Assembly (NCBI GenBank): GCA_028554645.1
Contig: JAQOOI010000075.1
Location: 248,001-312,000, forward strand
Direction of reading: 5' to 3'
DNA length: 64,000 nucleotides
From: Omphalotus guepiniiformis
Lineage: Eukaryota; Basidiomycota; Agaricomycetes; Agaricales; Omphalotaceae
The notes beneath the pieces are model-generated. The model had not been told where the DNA came from, searched no databases, and was given only the letters and a program-made list of their open reading frames with translations. This document shows positions 1-10,294 of this stretch, one piece after another (the stretch's first letter is position 1; each line of letters starts with the position of its first letter). Both the position numbers and the translations under genes were made by a program.

Positions 1-598
1 ACAGTACGTTTCTACTTGGCTACCAATTCACATTTGACATAACCTTGCTGATTTCGCTTTTTTTTGCTTGTGTTCAGATGAAGCCATAAAATGGCCTGAG
101 CTAAACGCCCACTCTGGTGGCGGCGGTGACTCCCACCCTCTCCCCGTACACAATACTGGTCGAGCAGGGTTTGACACCGGTTCAGAACTTTCACTTTCTC
201 GTGCTCCTTCGGTCACCCACACAAACTACTCTACTCCCGACCTAGGTTCTGACCCATATGCAGTACCTCCTCTACCTCATCTCAACCCTGGCCAACCGCT
301 TCCGTATAGAGATGATCCTAACTCCGCAGGAGCTTATTACGATCCTTACCGTGGACCTATACCGAACACATTTAATGAGCCTGGTGCGGCACCAGAGTGG
401 GGTTCTCGCGGGGGCGAAGCGATACCGATGACGCAGATGGCAACTGGACCTGCTGCGGGGCGATTGAGTCCTGGACCTGGTGCTGCGTATGATATGGGTA
501 GACGGTCACCTGCTCCTAGCATGGGGATGGGGATGGGGATGGGTGGTAGAGCATCACCTGGGCCACAAGCTGCGTATGATAATTATGGTGCTCGGTAG
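1..598 (+). CDS. 3' end of an unidentified gene with a disordered Pro/Gly-rich tail (partial)
   Basis: Only the last exon and three bases of the preceding one are visible. A canonical donor GTACGT starts at 4 and an acceptor TTCAG ends at 77, giving a 74-bp intron with a CTGAT branch-like site. The last exon, 78-598, is open to a TAG. It encodes a hydrophilic tail rich in Pro, Gly, Ser and Tyr with recurring short blocks (SPGPGAAYD, SPGPQAAYD) and a Met-Gly run near the end. There is no membrane segment or catalytic motif in the visible part. Long tails of this style occur in fungal SUR7/PalI-type membrane proteins, but that is only a guess because the diagnostic part lies outside the window. 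Confidence 0.75.
521..544 (+). repeat. Six-base GGGGAT microsatellite inside the coding tail
   Basis: About four copies of an ATGGGG/GGGGAT unit encode an alternating Met-Gly run. The block is in frame and ends just before the second SPGPQAAYD-like block, so copy-number change would lengthen or shorten the tail without a frameshift. Confidence 0.7.
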
Positions 599-1407
599 CG
601 TGTAGAAGGGTGAGGGAAAAGTTTTGCGAGTTAGCGCTTGGTTAGTGATTGGTGCGATGCGAGTTTTTCTTGGTGTGAAGGTAATAGAATGCTATGGATA
701 TATAGAGCTTGTGGGTGTTTCAGGAGCTAGAAAGGGATTCGACTGGACTGAGTGTTTTTTTCTGTTTTGTGTGCTTTCTTTCCTTTTCCTATCATCATCG
801 AACCATCATCATCATTCAGTCTTTGGCTCAGCGCTTCAGCGTTAGCTTGGGCCTGCAACTCGCATTAGTTTCCTTTTTTCTTCTCTTTCAATTGTTTTGT
901 TCTTATATCCTGCTGTCGTATTCCCTTTTTGACGCTCTTACCATACCCTCCAGTTTCGTACTCTCATTTCCTTCTCTTTTCACTTTTCTGCTACACCCTA
1001 CGCACGCAATACCCTTCCCTTCCAAGTTGCTTGAGCGCCCTCCCTCATCTCGTCATTCCACTCGCTTGTCCCTTTTACGTTCGTTACTGCCCGGTACTGG
1101 TACTGGACTGGATGAAGTACTTTACGTGTTTAATTATTCATACATTCAATGTCTCCCTCTTATTCATCCATCCATTCAATTTTTGTTTCAAGAATATATT
1201 TCCTTCATTTTTGACAGGATTCCATTGAGCGTGGGACTCGATTCCTCGAGGGCAGCCCTTGACAGTATGCAGGCGTCTAAACAGTGTCCTGACAGGACAA
1301 TCTGATGACAATCGCACAAAAATGTTCCGCTCTCACCGTCTACTTCCTGTTCAATCCGCCAGACCTGACCAGGCAGTGCACGCCAGATTAAACCCTTCAG
1401 CTCTCTC
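599..1407. other. Intergenic, pyrimidine-rich; no gene seen
   Basis: This stretch follows the stop of the first gene. It is rich in T and C on the + strand, so open frames read as Phe/Ser/Leu strings with no protein character. It probably holds the 3' UTR of the upstream gene and the promoter of the gene starting at 1408. Confidence 0.5.
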
Positions 1408-2810
1408 ATGAACTTCCAACAATCTTCGTTACAAATTCAAGATGTCGTCCCAGGCGAACAGTATAGATACGCACTGACGAACTTTGTAAGGGGCAACCAA
1501 TTGGGGTTCTTTTTGCTAGGGGCTTGTAACTCATCGTCCCCGGTCTGGGTTCTTATAGCGAATTGCTCATGAAAAAGTCGAGGAGCAAAGAACGCAACTT
1601 GAAGAGCAAGAAAGACAAGTTGCTCAGTTACGCTCGAGGATCGCGTTGTTAGAGGGTAGTGGACCTGGTTCTGTTGTCTCGCAGGCAAGCGCGAGTCAGA
1701 GTAGAGGAGCGAATACTGTTGATGATTTTTCTATCAAAGTTAGTGATAGTCGTTTTTTACCCTTGAAGGGTGGAGTCAGTTACTTACTTACTAGGAAATC
1801 TTTCTTGTGCATGTAGAACGCTGCTTCGCAGCTGGAAAAGATCATCAACCGATGGGCTTCGGATATCGTTAGGAGTCCACCTATACCTCTGGATGAGCTT
1901 TGTGAAGCAATTCTGAGTGATCTCACGACGAGTTCTGATGTTGCGCCGTATGAGGGTACTTCGATGCAAGTACAGTCACTGTTGAGACATGCGATGTCGG
2001 AAACTGTGTGTACTTATGCTTCTAACCTTCAATTGATGTTAACTTACTGACTTGTGCGGTGTGTAGATTTCAGAAGGCATCATTAATTGTCTCATAGTAA
2101 CAAATTCAATCGAGGCAAATGTTCAACTAACACGAATACATGAACATATATTCGCTCGTAAGTTTTTTTTCTTCCCTCTTCTCTATTTTCTCGATAATCA
2201 AATCCCCCGAAAAATCACAGGAGACCCAACAGTAGCCTGCGTCTGGCGTCGCCAAACCTTCTCCGCCGCCGTCGAATCCTGCTCACCTTCAATGACATCA
2301 AACACCCTTTACGAACATATCCCCTCTCTAATGAACGCCCTCGGAGGTACCATCCCAACTTCCGGTACTCCAAACGGTAACACCTCCATACTCGACTCTG
2401 CATACGACTTTTCACGCATGCTACACGGATCCAATGTAACTACCGGCGATGCGTTTTACCGTGCTTTCGTACCCGAGTTAGGAAGTACTTTGTATCCGGG
2501 GCAAATTGAACTTGTCAAGAGGTGTTTGAGGAGTGAAAGTGGGGATATAGATCGGGTTGGAGCGACTGTGTTTCCTGGGTTGGTTAAAGTGACCAGAGGG
2601 CCGGTGTTGGAAGACGCTCAGAATCGTGAAACTGTTCAGGTGTGTGTTTGTGGTAATTTCAATTGCTGGTGTGGGTCTGATGGGTTCCCTATTTAGACTG
2701 TGGTTCGACGAGCTCAGGTGATATGTGAATGTGCTTTGACACGCAACACTGCAGCTGCAGCACAAAAGCCTCTGTTGAATGGGCAAACACCACCCCCACC
2801 CCCGTTGTAA
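1408..2810 (+). CDS. Unidentified protein, six exons, N-terminal coiled coil
   Basis: Hand splicing gives exons 1408-1485, 1559-1738, 1817-2005, 2067-2157, 2221-2639 and 2697-2810. Every junction is a GT-AG intron (donors GTAAGG, GTTAGT, GTGTGT, GTAAGT, GTGTGT) and the frame stays open to TAA. The start at 1408 was chosen because the ATG at 1442 does not join in frame with exon 2. Residues of about 27-60 are rich in Glu and Gln with a heptad-like pattern, suggesting a short coiled coil. The middle is a globular-looking, helix-rich region containing Cys and Trp. The end is a Pro-rich tail (PPPPP). I do not recognise the family and see no catalytic motif. It is tail to tail with MIC60, with stops 74 bp apart. 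Confidence 0.75.
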
Positions 2811-2884
2811 TATAAGTTTCATGTTTGTATGATAGTCCGTGGATCTAGCTCTATTATTGCAGGTGATATGTATAACAAAAGTGG

Positions 2885-5029
2885 CTATACCACGAGTAAT
2901 GACGCGAGAGTAGCCTGAGTATTTACCACCTAGACAGTATATCGGAGATGAGTAAGATGAAGATAAGCGCATAATAAAAACATACCTCGAGAGCCTGTTG
3001 AACTTCCAATCGTCTCCTCGCAGCTTCTAACCAATCATGTAACATGATCTTCGCAGTTCCCTTCAACTGATTGAGTTCCCTCGTAGCACTATCCAAATCC
3101 TTCTCATTCAAATAATACTCCGCCCTAGCCAACACACTCAAAACATCACTCCCTTCCACAAGCCCATGCCTCTTAAACCTAAACCCACTCAAGAAATGAC
3201 TCGCAAGATGCGAAAGCAACCCCGCATCCTGATCCGGTACCAGAGCGACAGAACTTACCTTTGGCGCGACCGAAGTCACATACCACGACGCGAGGTCAGC
3301 AAAAGGCTCTACACCAACATCCGGGACCTCAGAAGCTTCAAGTGTTTCCAACGCAGCAGAAACCACCGGGTCCTCCCTTGCGGCAGCGATGTGTCGCACG
3401 ACGCGCAGTTCCTCGCGGAAGGGCTTGCGTACCGGGGAGGTAAGAGCTGACGAGGACAAAGCGCGAATAGATGACCAGAGTGCATGCACCCGGATATTCT
3501 CGTCGAGGTAGGCAGAGTTATCTAATGCGATACGTTCGATACGTTTTAAATGGGCGGAAAGTTCGTCAATTTTGGCTAGACGACCTCCTCTTTCCTCTTC
3601 GACGCGCATTTTGATCTCGCGGATCCATCGGCGTTGGAGTTCGATACCTTGAGCAATGACTTCGTTTTTCAGCCTAGTATCAAGAAACTCATGAATTACT
3701 ATCCATCTAACAAGTCGGACTACGCACCGTTCATTTATAAGCTCAGTCTGAGTCGTAAGCTCATGCTCCAACTTCTCCCGATAAGCCTGTATAAGCTGAC
3801 TCTGACGAAGATCAAACATCTTCCTAAACTCCTCTTCCTGATTATCAAGCCTATCCTGAGCCTCCATCTCCAACTCAAGTAACTTGACAGTATACTCCCT
3901 CGTCTGCTCGTCCATTTTAGACTCTAGATTCATCTTCTCTTCCTCTCTCGCCTTTTCTATCCGGTCCGCAAGAGACGAAAGGTCATCTTTGGCGGACTCG
4001 AGCACACCAGTGACACGGTTCGCCGCTTCAGGGTGAGATTTGAGGTACGAAGCGAGGTCGTCAATAGTTCCAGCGAGATGTGTAATGATAGGTTCGGAAC
4101 TGCCTAAAGAAGAGATGGCAGGAGCGACAAGGGGAAGGTTGGCTACCTTTGGAGGTGGAGGCTCTTTCTTCGGGGGTGGAGGCCGAGAAAAACCGGGTGG
4201 TGGCTCGAATCCAACTGGCAAAGGCGCCTCGTAGACACCACTGGAAGATTTAGGAGCTTCCGACTCGGAGCTGACAGTTGAAGGTTGGGAAGAAGGCGGA
4301 GGGGAAACAGGAAGAGCTTCCGAAACATGCTCTGGGACTTTCCCAGCTACGGCATCTTCAGCCTTTTTCACGAGGTTACCAATCTCCTCCACCAGCTGCT
4401 CACTCTGATGTTTAGCAATCGCCGCGCTTTTGCCTGTGATAGCATCCTCTGCCTTCTGAACCTCGGTTTTGACCTGAGAAGCGACGTCCTTGACCCGTTC
4501 TTTCGACGACTCGAAGGTTTTCGAAACCAGGACTTTAGCATCGTGAGCCTTTTTCTCTACAGAGTCTTTGGCTTCTTGTACAGTCGATGGTGCACCGTTA
4601 ATCTTCTCCGTGACGAATTTCTGGATGGAAGCTGCTGTGTTGACCGTAGATTCTATGGCCGAGTGAACTGTCACAGTGTCCCAATTGTGAGCCTCGCCAT
4701 ACTCGAGTACAGCTTGACCAAGAGGAACATGCTCGGAGAATAAATCATAGTATGTTGGGTTGTTAAACGCGAGGAAAGCACTGCCGACGTAGAACGTTCC
4801 TGTGAGTGTAGCGGTAGTGAAGAATATGGTACGCAAAATGCGCGTTTTCTTTTGAGGTGCAGAAGGAACCTCTGTAGTGAGATTCTGAGAAAGATATTAG
4901 CATGAGATGGAGATATATGCGTTGTATTTTGAAAGAAAGTATGAAGGTATTTACCCTTCTTAGAACCCTAACAGCGCCCCGTCCAGCGGACGACGCGACC
5001 TGCCTGGACGCAGGCAAAGCACGATACAT
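2885..5029 (-). CDS. MIC60: MICOS complex subunit MIC60 (mitofilin)
   Basis: MIC60 shapes cristae junctions in the mitochondrial inner membrane and contacts outer-membrane partners. The exons are 5029-4955, 4884-3728, 3673-2986 and 2929-2885, giving 654 residues, close to the usual fungal length. The order fits the family: an Arg-rich presequence (first 25 residues, one exon), a transmembrane helix at about residues 43-65, a long Pro/Lys and coiled-coil stalk, and a C-terminal mitofilin domain ending in an LASLLVV-type tail. The 54-bp intron at 3727-3674 contains no stop and is a multiple of three, so it reads through as extra residues. Removing it restores an uninterrupted INERLKNEV segment. 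The final 45-nt exon supplies the conserved last 14 residues. Family assignment is confident. Confidence 0.93.
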
Positions 5030-7520
5030 TGCGTGCCTGGGTATCTAACAACCCGCAAAGTAGCAGCGAGGAAATGTGAAAGTACGCAGACGAAAACATC
5101 GACCAAGTCCGACTTCGTCCGCTGCCCCGGTCCATCGATTATGTCATCAGTCCATGGACTATGCTCATCCTCTTCCTTGTCTGACTTGGCTTTCTTTCAC
5201 TACGAGCTAGAAATAAAAGTGTTTTCGTTCTCCAAGGTTCACATCATAGAATGGAATACAACACTTTTTTCTTCGTGATTTGCATGTTCTCTATGGTTCT
5301 TCACACATACCCGGCCTCAAACAATGTGTTATATATATTCTGCCTCGCTGCCCAGTTCATTCCAGTGCTTCGATGTGCTTCTACCAGGATACCTGACAGT
5401 GATGGTGCGTGTGTTTTGAATGTTCGCACCATTTTGACTCAAACACGCAAGCTATCTCAACTTGAATGGACATGCTTCCAAGCCAAGAAAGTGAACAAGG
5501 TTATGATAAATCACCGCAACTGCGAGGCCTGGTACTGTGTGTATTGTACCACAAGTTCTATTCATTTTGTTAGGAGGATACAGTTCCGCCGATGTTATAG
5601 GGTACGTACTACCAACCCACTTTCACTTTCAATCAATGTCATGACTTTGTTCTTCTCTCGTCCAAGAATCTAAAGAATGAACCCGGAATTGATTCAATCT
5701 CAATGCTGCTTCTGCAGGACCCTAAGAAGTTCTTCTCTACATATGTATCAGACGACAGAGGCCGTACACATTGCATCGGTTAGGACAGGCCAATATCGCA
5801 AGAGAATCATGATAGAGTTCTGACTTCTTGGGGTTACGTATCTTGTTGGGCATGGAGATGGCGAGGCAGAGTATGTTATGTTGGGTTTCTTTGACACTGA
5901 TATTGATAGCGCTACACAGAATTCTTGAATAACGGTGGGTGCGTGTGTACCCTTCATTCTGAACCTTTGGAGACCTTGCTCACGGCGACAGGGGCGGTCT
6001 GCCTTGATGCTGTATGAAGAACGGTCAGGAATAGTACTATCATCTTGGTAAGGCATTAGGCCCGTCTTACGAACTTTACGTGGCGAGATACTCACTGCTT
6101 CAAAGATAGTGTTCGAAGCTGGGAATATCTTTCTTGATTCCGTCTGAACTGCTTCATGGCGAGGCTTTGAATTCCTTGCTACAATCTTCAAGGCTTAATC
6201 AAAATCCCTGATCTACGGTCCAGCACATGTACGACAGGAGGCTGTTTCATCTTTGCATGCTGCAGGTCTGAGCTTCACATCAAAATCACTGCTGATAGAT
6301 GCTAAAAGTGTATGTTGTCTCGTACCTTTGACTAGTCTGAAAGTTGAAAACCCCTAGGTAGTGGGCCCTGAAGCAAGAGCCTGGCAAAAGTTCGAGCCGC
6401 TACTAGCGCTCTGAAGATTTGAAGTCAACTAGATATGTTATACATAGGCGCCAATACTACAAACGGTGGCGAAGGAAATTTGTCTGATGCTAGAGCGTTT
6501 CTACAGGTCATTCAAACATCCAATACAGAGCAAGGTGTAACATGTATCCGACTCAATCGTAATTCTGAGAGCCTGCTGCGTGCGCATAGATTTCCTTTGG
6601 GTTTCGTGACAGCTACATTTGTCCTCTGTCCCGTCTGGTATGTTTTGATCGGCCGTAAGTCCTCAAGCGTCGACGGACGAGCTGCTTCGTTTGGACTACC
6701 CCTCAGGATCTGGTCGAGTCTGCAGACTGCATTCATGTAGTCGGCTTCGGCTTGAGCAGTGCGTACGCCGCCAACGCCGCAGCATGTACTGCAAAGGATC
6801 CTTCATGCTTCAAGGTCCAAGGAGCTGTATATGCGCGCGCGTCGAATTGCTCAACTGTCGTAATTTCGGTTGGATTGACCGAGCTCAAGCGGTATCACCA
6901 TTCAGGTTGAAGGAGAGTTACGGGCGGCGGCCTTTCGGCTCAATCAATAAATTGGAACACCACTACTGGAATTTGAAGTAGCGTTTGGCAGCTGGCTAGC
7001 CAATGCTTTGTGGCGGACACTATCTACTAAAGACCAAGTTACTAGTTTACTTTCAATGAATTTCAGATAGTTAGAAGTACATATGTACATTCAAAATTGA
7101 ATACATCCTTACAGGAACTTGTATTGTCCGGTTGATCGTCAGCGCTTAGAAAGTTTGATACGCATGCTCCTACCCTGAACTCCAAGTCTCCAACAAGGCC
7201 GTAGCAGGCCATAGCATGCGCTCCTATTCCCAATCTTGGATAGAATTTCACAAACTCTTTCAAGTTTCAAGGATCAATGTTAAGCACAACATCAAATAAA
7301 TAATGATGCGAGAAATCATCTGTCAAGCACAGGTCCCAATTCATATGTTCCTTCTTGGATTCACCTCTTCTTGATGCATTTATTCCTTGGCCTAGCTCCG
7401 TGCTCTTCCTTCTGATGAAAGTGTAAATCTGGGAATCCGAGTTTGAACCACGACGTGAACCTCGAATAGGGTGCGTTTCTTGACTTCTTCTGCTAGCCTT
7501 TTGGGCAGAGGGATTTGCTG
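5030..7520. other. Gene-poor region
   Basis: I see only short frames on both strands, none with recognisable protein features or consistent splice sites. A minus-strand stretch at about 5962-6190 can be joined across a plausible intron, but it has no start and stops quickly. The region includes the MIC60 promoter next to 5029. Confidence 0.4.
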
Positions 7521-7582
7521 GTAAGTGGCATTCAAAACTTATTCCTAAAGATCAACTAGTTGACACTGGTTTCATCGCCCAG
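7521..7582 (+). other. Probable 5' UTR intron
   Basis: A GTAAGT donor at 7521 and a CGCCCAG acceptor ending at 7582 define a 62-bp intron that ends 10 bp before the ATG at 7593. This would place the first exon of the following gene in its leader. Confidence 0.5.
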
Positions 7583-7592
7583 GTAGTCAAAA

Positions 7593-10076
7593 ATGGCGGT
7601 CATGACAGTATCAACAACCCAGCCATCTCAGTCCTATCAGACTTCGCTATCAACTCAAGATGCAATCATACCTTCTCCTAGTCAGGTCCTTCGAAATCAG
7701 GCAAGTCTAAAGACTCTGCTTGCCAACCCAGCGTCTAGTCGTAGTTCCACGAAATCGCCACCACCATTGTCGGAGAACCGGAATACCGTAGGCGTCTATG
7801 GCACTGGAGGTGTCTCAACAGCTGGCGCGACTCGAAATGTGGCTTCGCAACTGCCTTTCATTCCACCACCACCGCCACCACCGCTTTCGATGGGCACATC
7901 ATCAGAGAGCCCACGTTACCGCAATCAAGTCGAGCCTATTACATCGACAACATCAGCGTCAAGCACTCCAAATTTACCACCAACACCATTACGTTCTATT
8001 TCTAGTTCTGCTTCATCACCTTCACGGCCAAGCCCGCGCTTTCATATCGCCAATCCAACAGAGGATTCTGCTTCACTACCACTACGGCCACCGCCTTCTC
8101 GTAAAACCTCTCTCTCCAAGTTTCCTGATGTTGGTAGCGGAAGTAGGCCATTACCTACACCGAATGCCTCCGGAGTTGTAGGTTCCGACGGTTTGAAGCG
8201 TGATTCCTCCTCAGGCGACATAGCGTCTCGGTCCCCTTCTCCACCCTTCATTCATATAAACACCTCAAATCTACGCACACAGCCTACATACTATCATTCC
8301 CACTCGTCGCCATCTACTACAAATACCACGTCTCCAAGCCCGTTCTCGTCTGTTACAGCATCTTCCATTCCTACTTCCATCTCTCCCACGTCGTCTATGG
8401 GCTACGTTGCACCAAAGCCTCTGGCGAGAGTCAGTCTACCGATTGGGCCATCTACAATGCATGCACCGCCGAGTTTACCTATGGCAGATCTTCAACCGAG
8501 CCATAGTGGCAGGTCCACCCCGGTCTCTTCTGTCTCTCCTAGGAATCGTCTTCGACCGTTGCCAATACCCCCGCCCTTATCCACTGCATCGCCCCCACCC
8601 GCTTCGACATCCGCTGCGCTCGTGGGGCCTCGTCCACGCTCGCATTCACGCGGACCTCGGAGCGGACCTCGCAAAAACTCTTCTGTAGGTCGAGCAGGAG
8701 ATCCCCCTGCACGTCCACAGCTCAGCTTCGATCCTACCTCTAGTTCATACGTGATTACCACCAATAGCAACGGTACCATCGGAAATGGATCTTCCACTCA
8801 TACTACTCCCAACGCTACTAGTAAAAGCCGACGCAGCGCACCCGCACAATATCATCACAACAGATCTCGAAGCGCGCAATTCAACAGTTTCTCAGCGATA
8901 GGCACTCCGGACGCAAACTCTATTGCTGCGGCGCTTGTTAGAGGCAGTGCAAACCCGACATGTGTTACTGATGGCGGTGCTGATAGCGATCGCGGTATGA
9001 GCGCTAAACAGAAAGGGAAATTACCTATCCGTTCCGCACCTTCTTCAGACACCGAGGACACGCCGCCTCGCCAACAGATCCGTCGATTTGCAGTGGTGAA
9101 TGTCAGTGCTAGCGAGAAGCGGAAGGGGAAGCAGCCGATCAGGTCTGCACCTAGTTCTGATACGGAGGATGTCACGGGCTTCTTGGCTTCAAGGGGGGAT
9201 AGGGGACAGGAAATGCGTCAAGGAGGGGCATTAGATGCTTATCCTGTATCGAGTTGGAAATGGGAGAAGCAGGATGTTAGTAACAGATCAGAAGAAAGTT
9301 TGGCATCTGTCTCGAGGACGCCATATTCTATTTCCCAACCCAATCACAACAAGCAGCTTTCCATCATTACAAACTTCTCTTCATCTAAACCCGCCACTAC
9401 AACTCAAAGTGCTCATGCAGGATATTCGACTGATCACACCTGGGTCCCGCCAGAGGAGGTGCATGTAGAGCCACTCAGTATCATTCGGCGAACGACAACA
9501 CCGCCCAATTCTCTTCCTGCCGCAGTGGACAATGGCGCAGTTCCAAAGGCTCAGTCTGGATCTCCTCATCTCATCGCCGACGCCACTCGTGAGACACGCA
9601 AGGAGGCAGACATTGGCTTCGCAGATGCGGGTTACGTCGACGATGCCCGAGTGTACGTCGATGATGGGTACGGCGGAATGGATATAGAGGATGTCGGCGA
9701 GATCACGTTTAACGATAGCCCACCTTCTCCGATTTGGGTTGACTCAACTGTAGACACGGGTGTGTTCAGGGGGCGACGGAAAAGGTCTACTCGCCATTAT
9801 GGGTCTCCTAATTCTAGCATTCATCAACATGGGAGCGGGAATATCAAGCAGGGTGTCCAGGGAGAGAGTCGCAGACACCAAGGGAAAAGCAATGGACTCA
9901 GTCCTGTAGGTTATGATCGAGTCAATCTCGACCTTGAGCTAGAAGGGGAGATGATCTTTTCGAAGAATCAGTCACCGATAAGTGGTTTGGTGGTCATGCG
10001 AGGGAAGTGGAGATCTCCCAGCCCACCTACGCCTGTAGACAGAACGCACAGGGTGGGTCGGTCTTTCGCGCATTAG
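7593..10076 (+). CDS. Large Ser/Pro-rich disordered protein, single coding exon
   Basis: An uninterrupted 827-codon frame starts at an ATG ten bases after a likely leader intron. The product is dominated by Ser, Pro, Thr and Arg, with poly-Pro runs near residue 92 and many SP/TP sites, so it is expected to be mostly disordered and phosphorylated. Two near-identical blocks (PIRSAPSSDTED) at about residues 476 and 513 show an internal duplication. A more acidic Asp/Gly/Tyr-rich segment lies near residues 675-710. There is no membrane segment or enzyme motif, and I do not recognise the family. Regulatory or scaffold proteins often have this composition, but no function can be inferred. Codon use and the long open frame make a real gene very likely. 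Confidence 0.8.
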   Translation: MAVMTVSTTQPSQSYQTSLSTQDAIIPSPSQVLRNQASLKTLLANPASSRSSTKSPPPLSENRNTVGVYGTGGVSTAGATRNVASQLPFIPPPPPPPLSMGTSSESPRYRNQVEPITSTTSASSTPNLPPTPLRSISSSASSPSRPSPRFHIANPTEDSASLPLRPPPSRKTSLSKFPDVGSGSRPLPTPNASGVVGSDGLKRDSSSGDIASRSPSPPFIHINTSNLRTQPTYYHSHSSPSTTNTTSPSPFSSVTASSIPTSISPTSSMGYVAPKPLARVSLPIGPSTMHAPPSLPMADLQPSHSGRSTPVSSVSPRNRLRPLPIPPPLSTASPPPASTSAALVGPRPRSHSRGPRSGPRKNSSVGRAGDPPARPQLSFDPTSSSYVITTNSNGTIGNGSSTHTTPNATSKSRRSAPAQYHHNRSRSAQFNSFSAIGTPDANSIAAALVRGSANPTCVTDGGADSDRGMSAKQKGKLPIRSAPSSDTEDTPPRQQIRRFAVVNVSASEKRKGKQPIRSAPSSDTEDVTGFLASRGDRGQEMRQGGALDAYPVSSWKWEKQDVSNRSEESLASVSRTPYSISQPNHNKQLSIITNFSSSKPATTTQSAHAGYSTDHTWVPPEEVHVEPLSIIRRTTTPPNSLPAAVDNGAVPKAQSGSPHLIADATRETRKEADIGFADAGYVDDARVYVDDGYGGMDIEDVGEITFNDSPPSPIWVDSTVDTGVFRGRRKRSTRHYGSPNSSIHQHGSGNIKQGVQGESRRHQGKSNGLSPVGYDRVNLDLELEGEMIFSKNQSPISGLVVMRGKWRSPSPPTPVDRTHRVGRSFAH

Positions 10077-10294
10077 GCTTCGTAGAACGCCCAGAAACCC
10101 TTGCTTGTTATATGCTATTCATCCTTATAAATTGTACAAAACGAACTGCGACTTTCCTACATAGTAAATATATAGGCGTAATCTATAACTGAAGAGATGC
10201 ACCACCTGCACCACCTGAGGCTGACGAATAATGGCTTTTCGCAATGTCTTTCGAAAAAATCGAGCTGAGTATGTACTCTAATGCACAAACAAAG

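Noticed and set aside
709..1305. 198-codon + strand frame rich in Phe, Ser and Leu
   Set aside because: Pyrimidine-rich intergenic sequence produces such strings. There is no protein-like pattern or splice support.
2478..2972. 164-codon minus-strand frame between the 1408-2810 gene and MIC60
   Set aside because: It is antisense to the last exons of the + strand gene and runs through the MIC60 3' intron.
5748..6191. 147-codon minus-strand frame
   Set aside because: A donor GTGAGT and an acceptor ATACAG can be placed, but there is no ATG and the following exon stops quickly.
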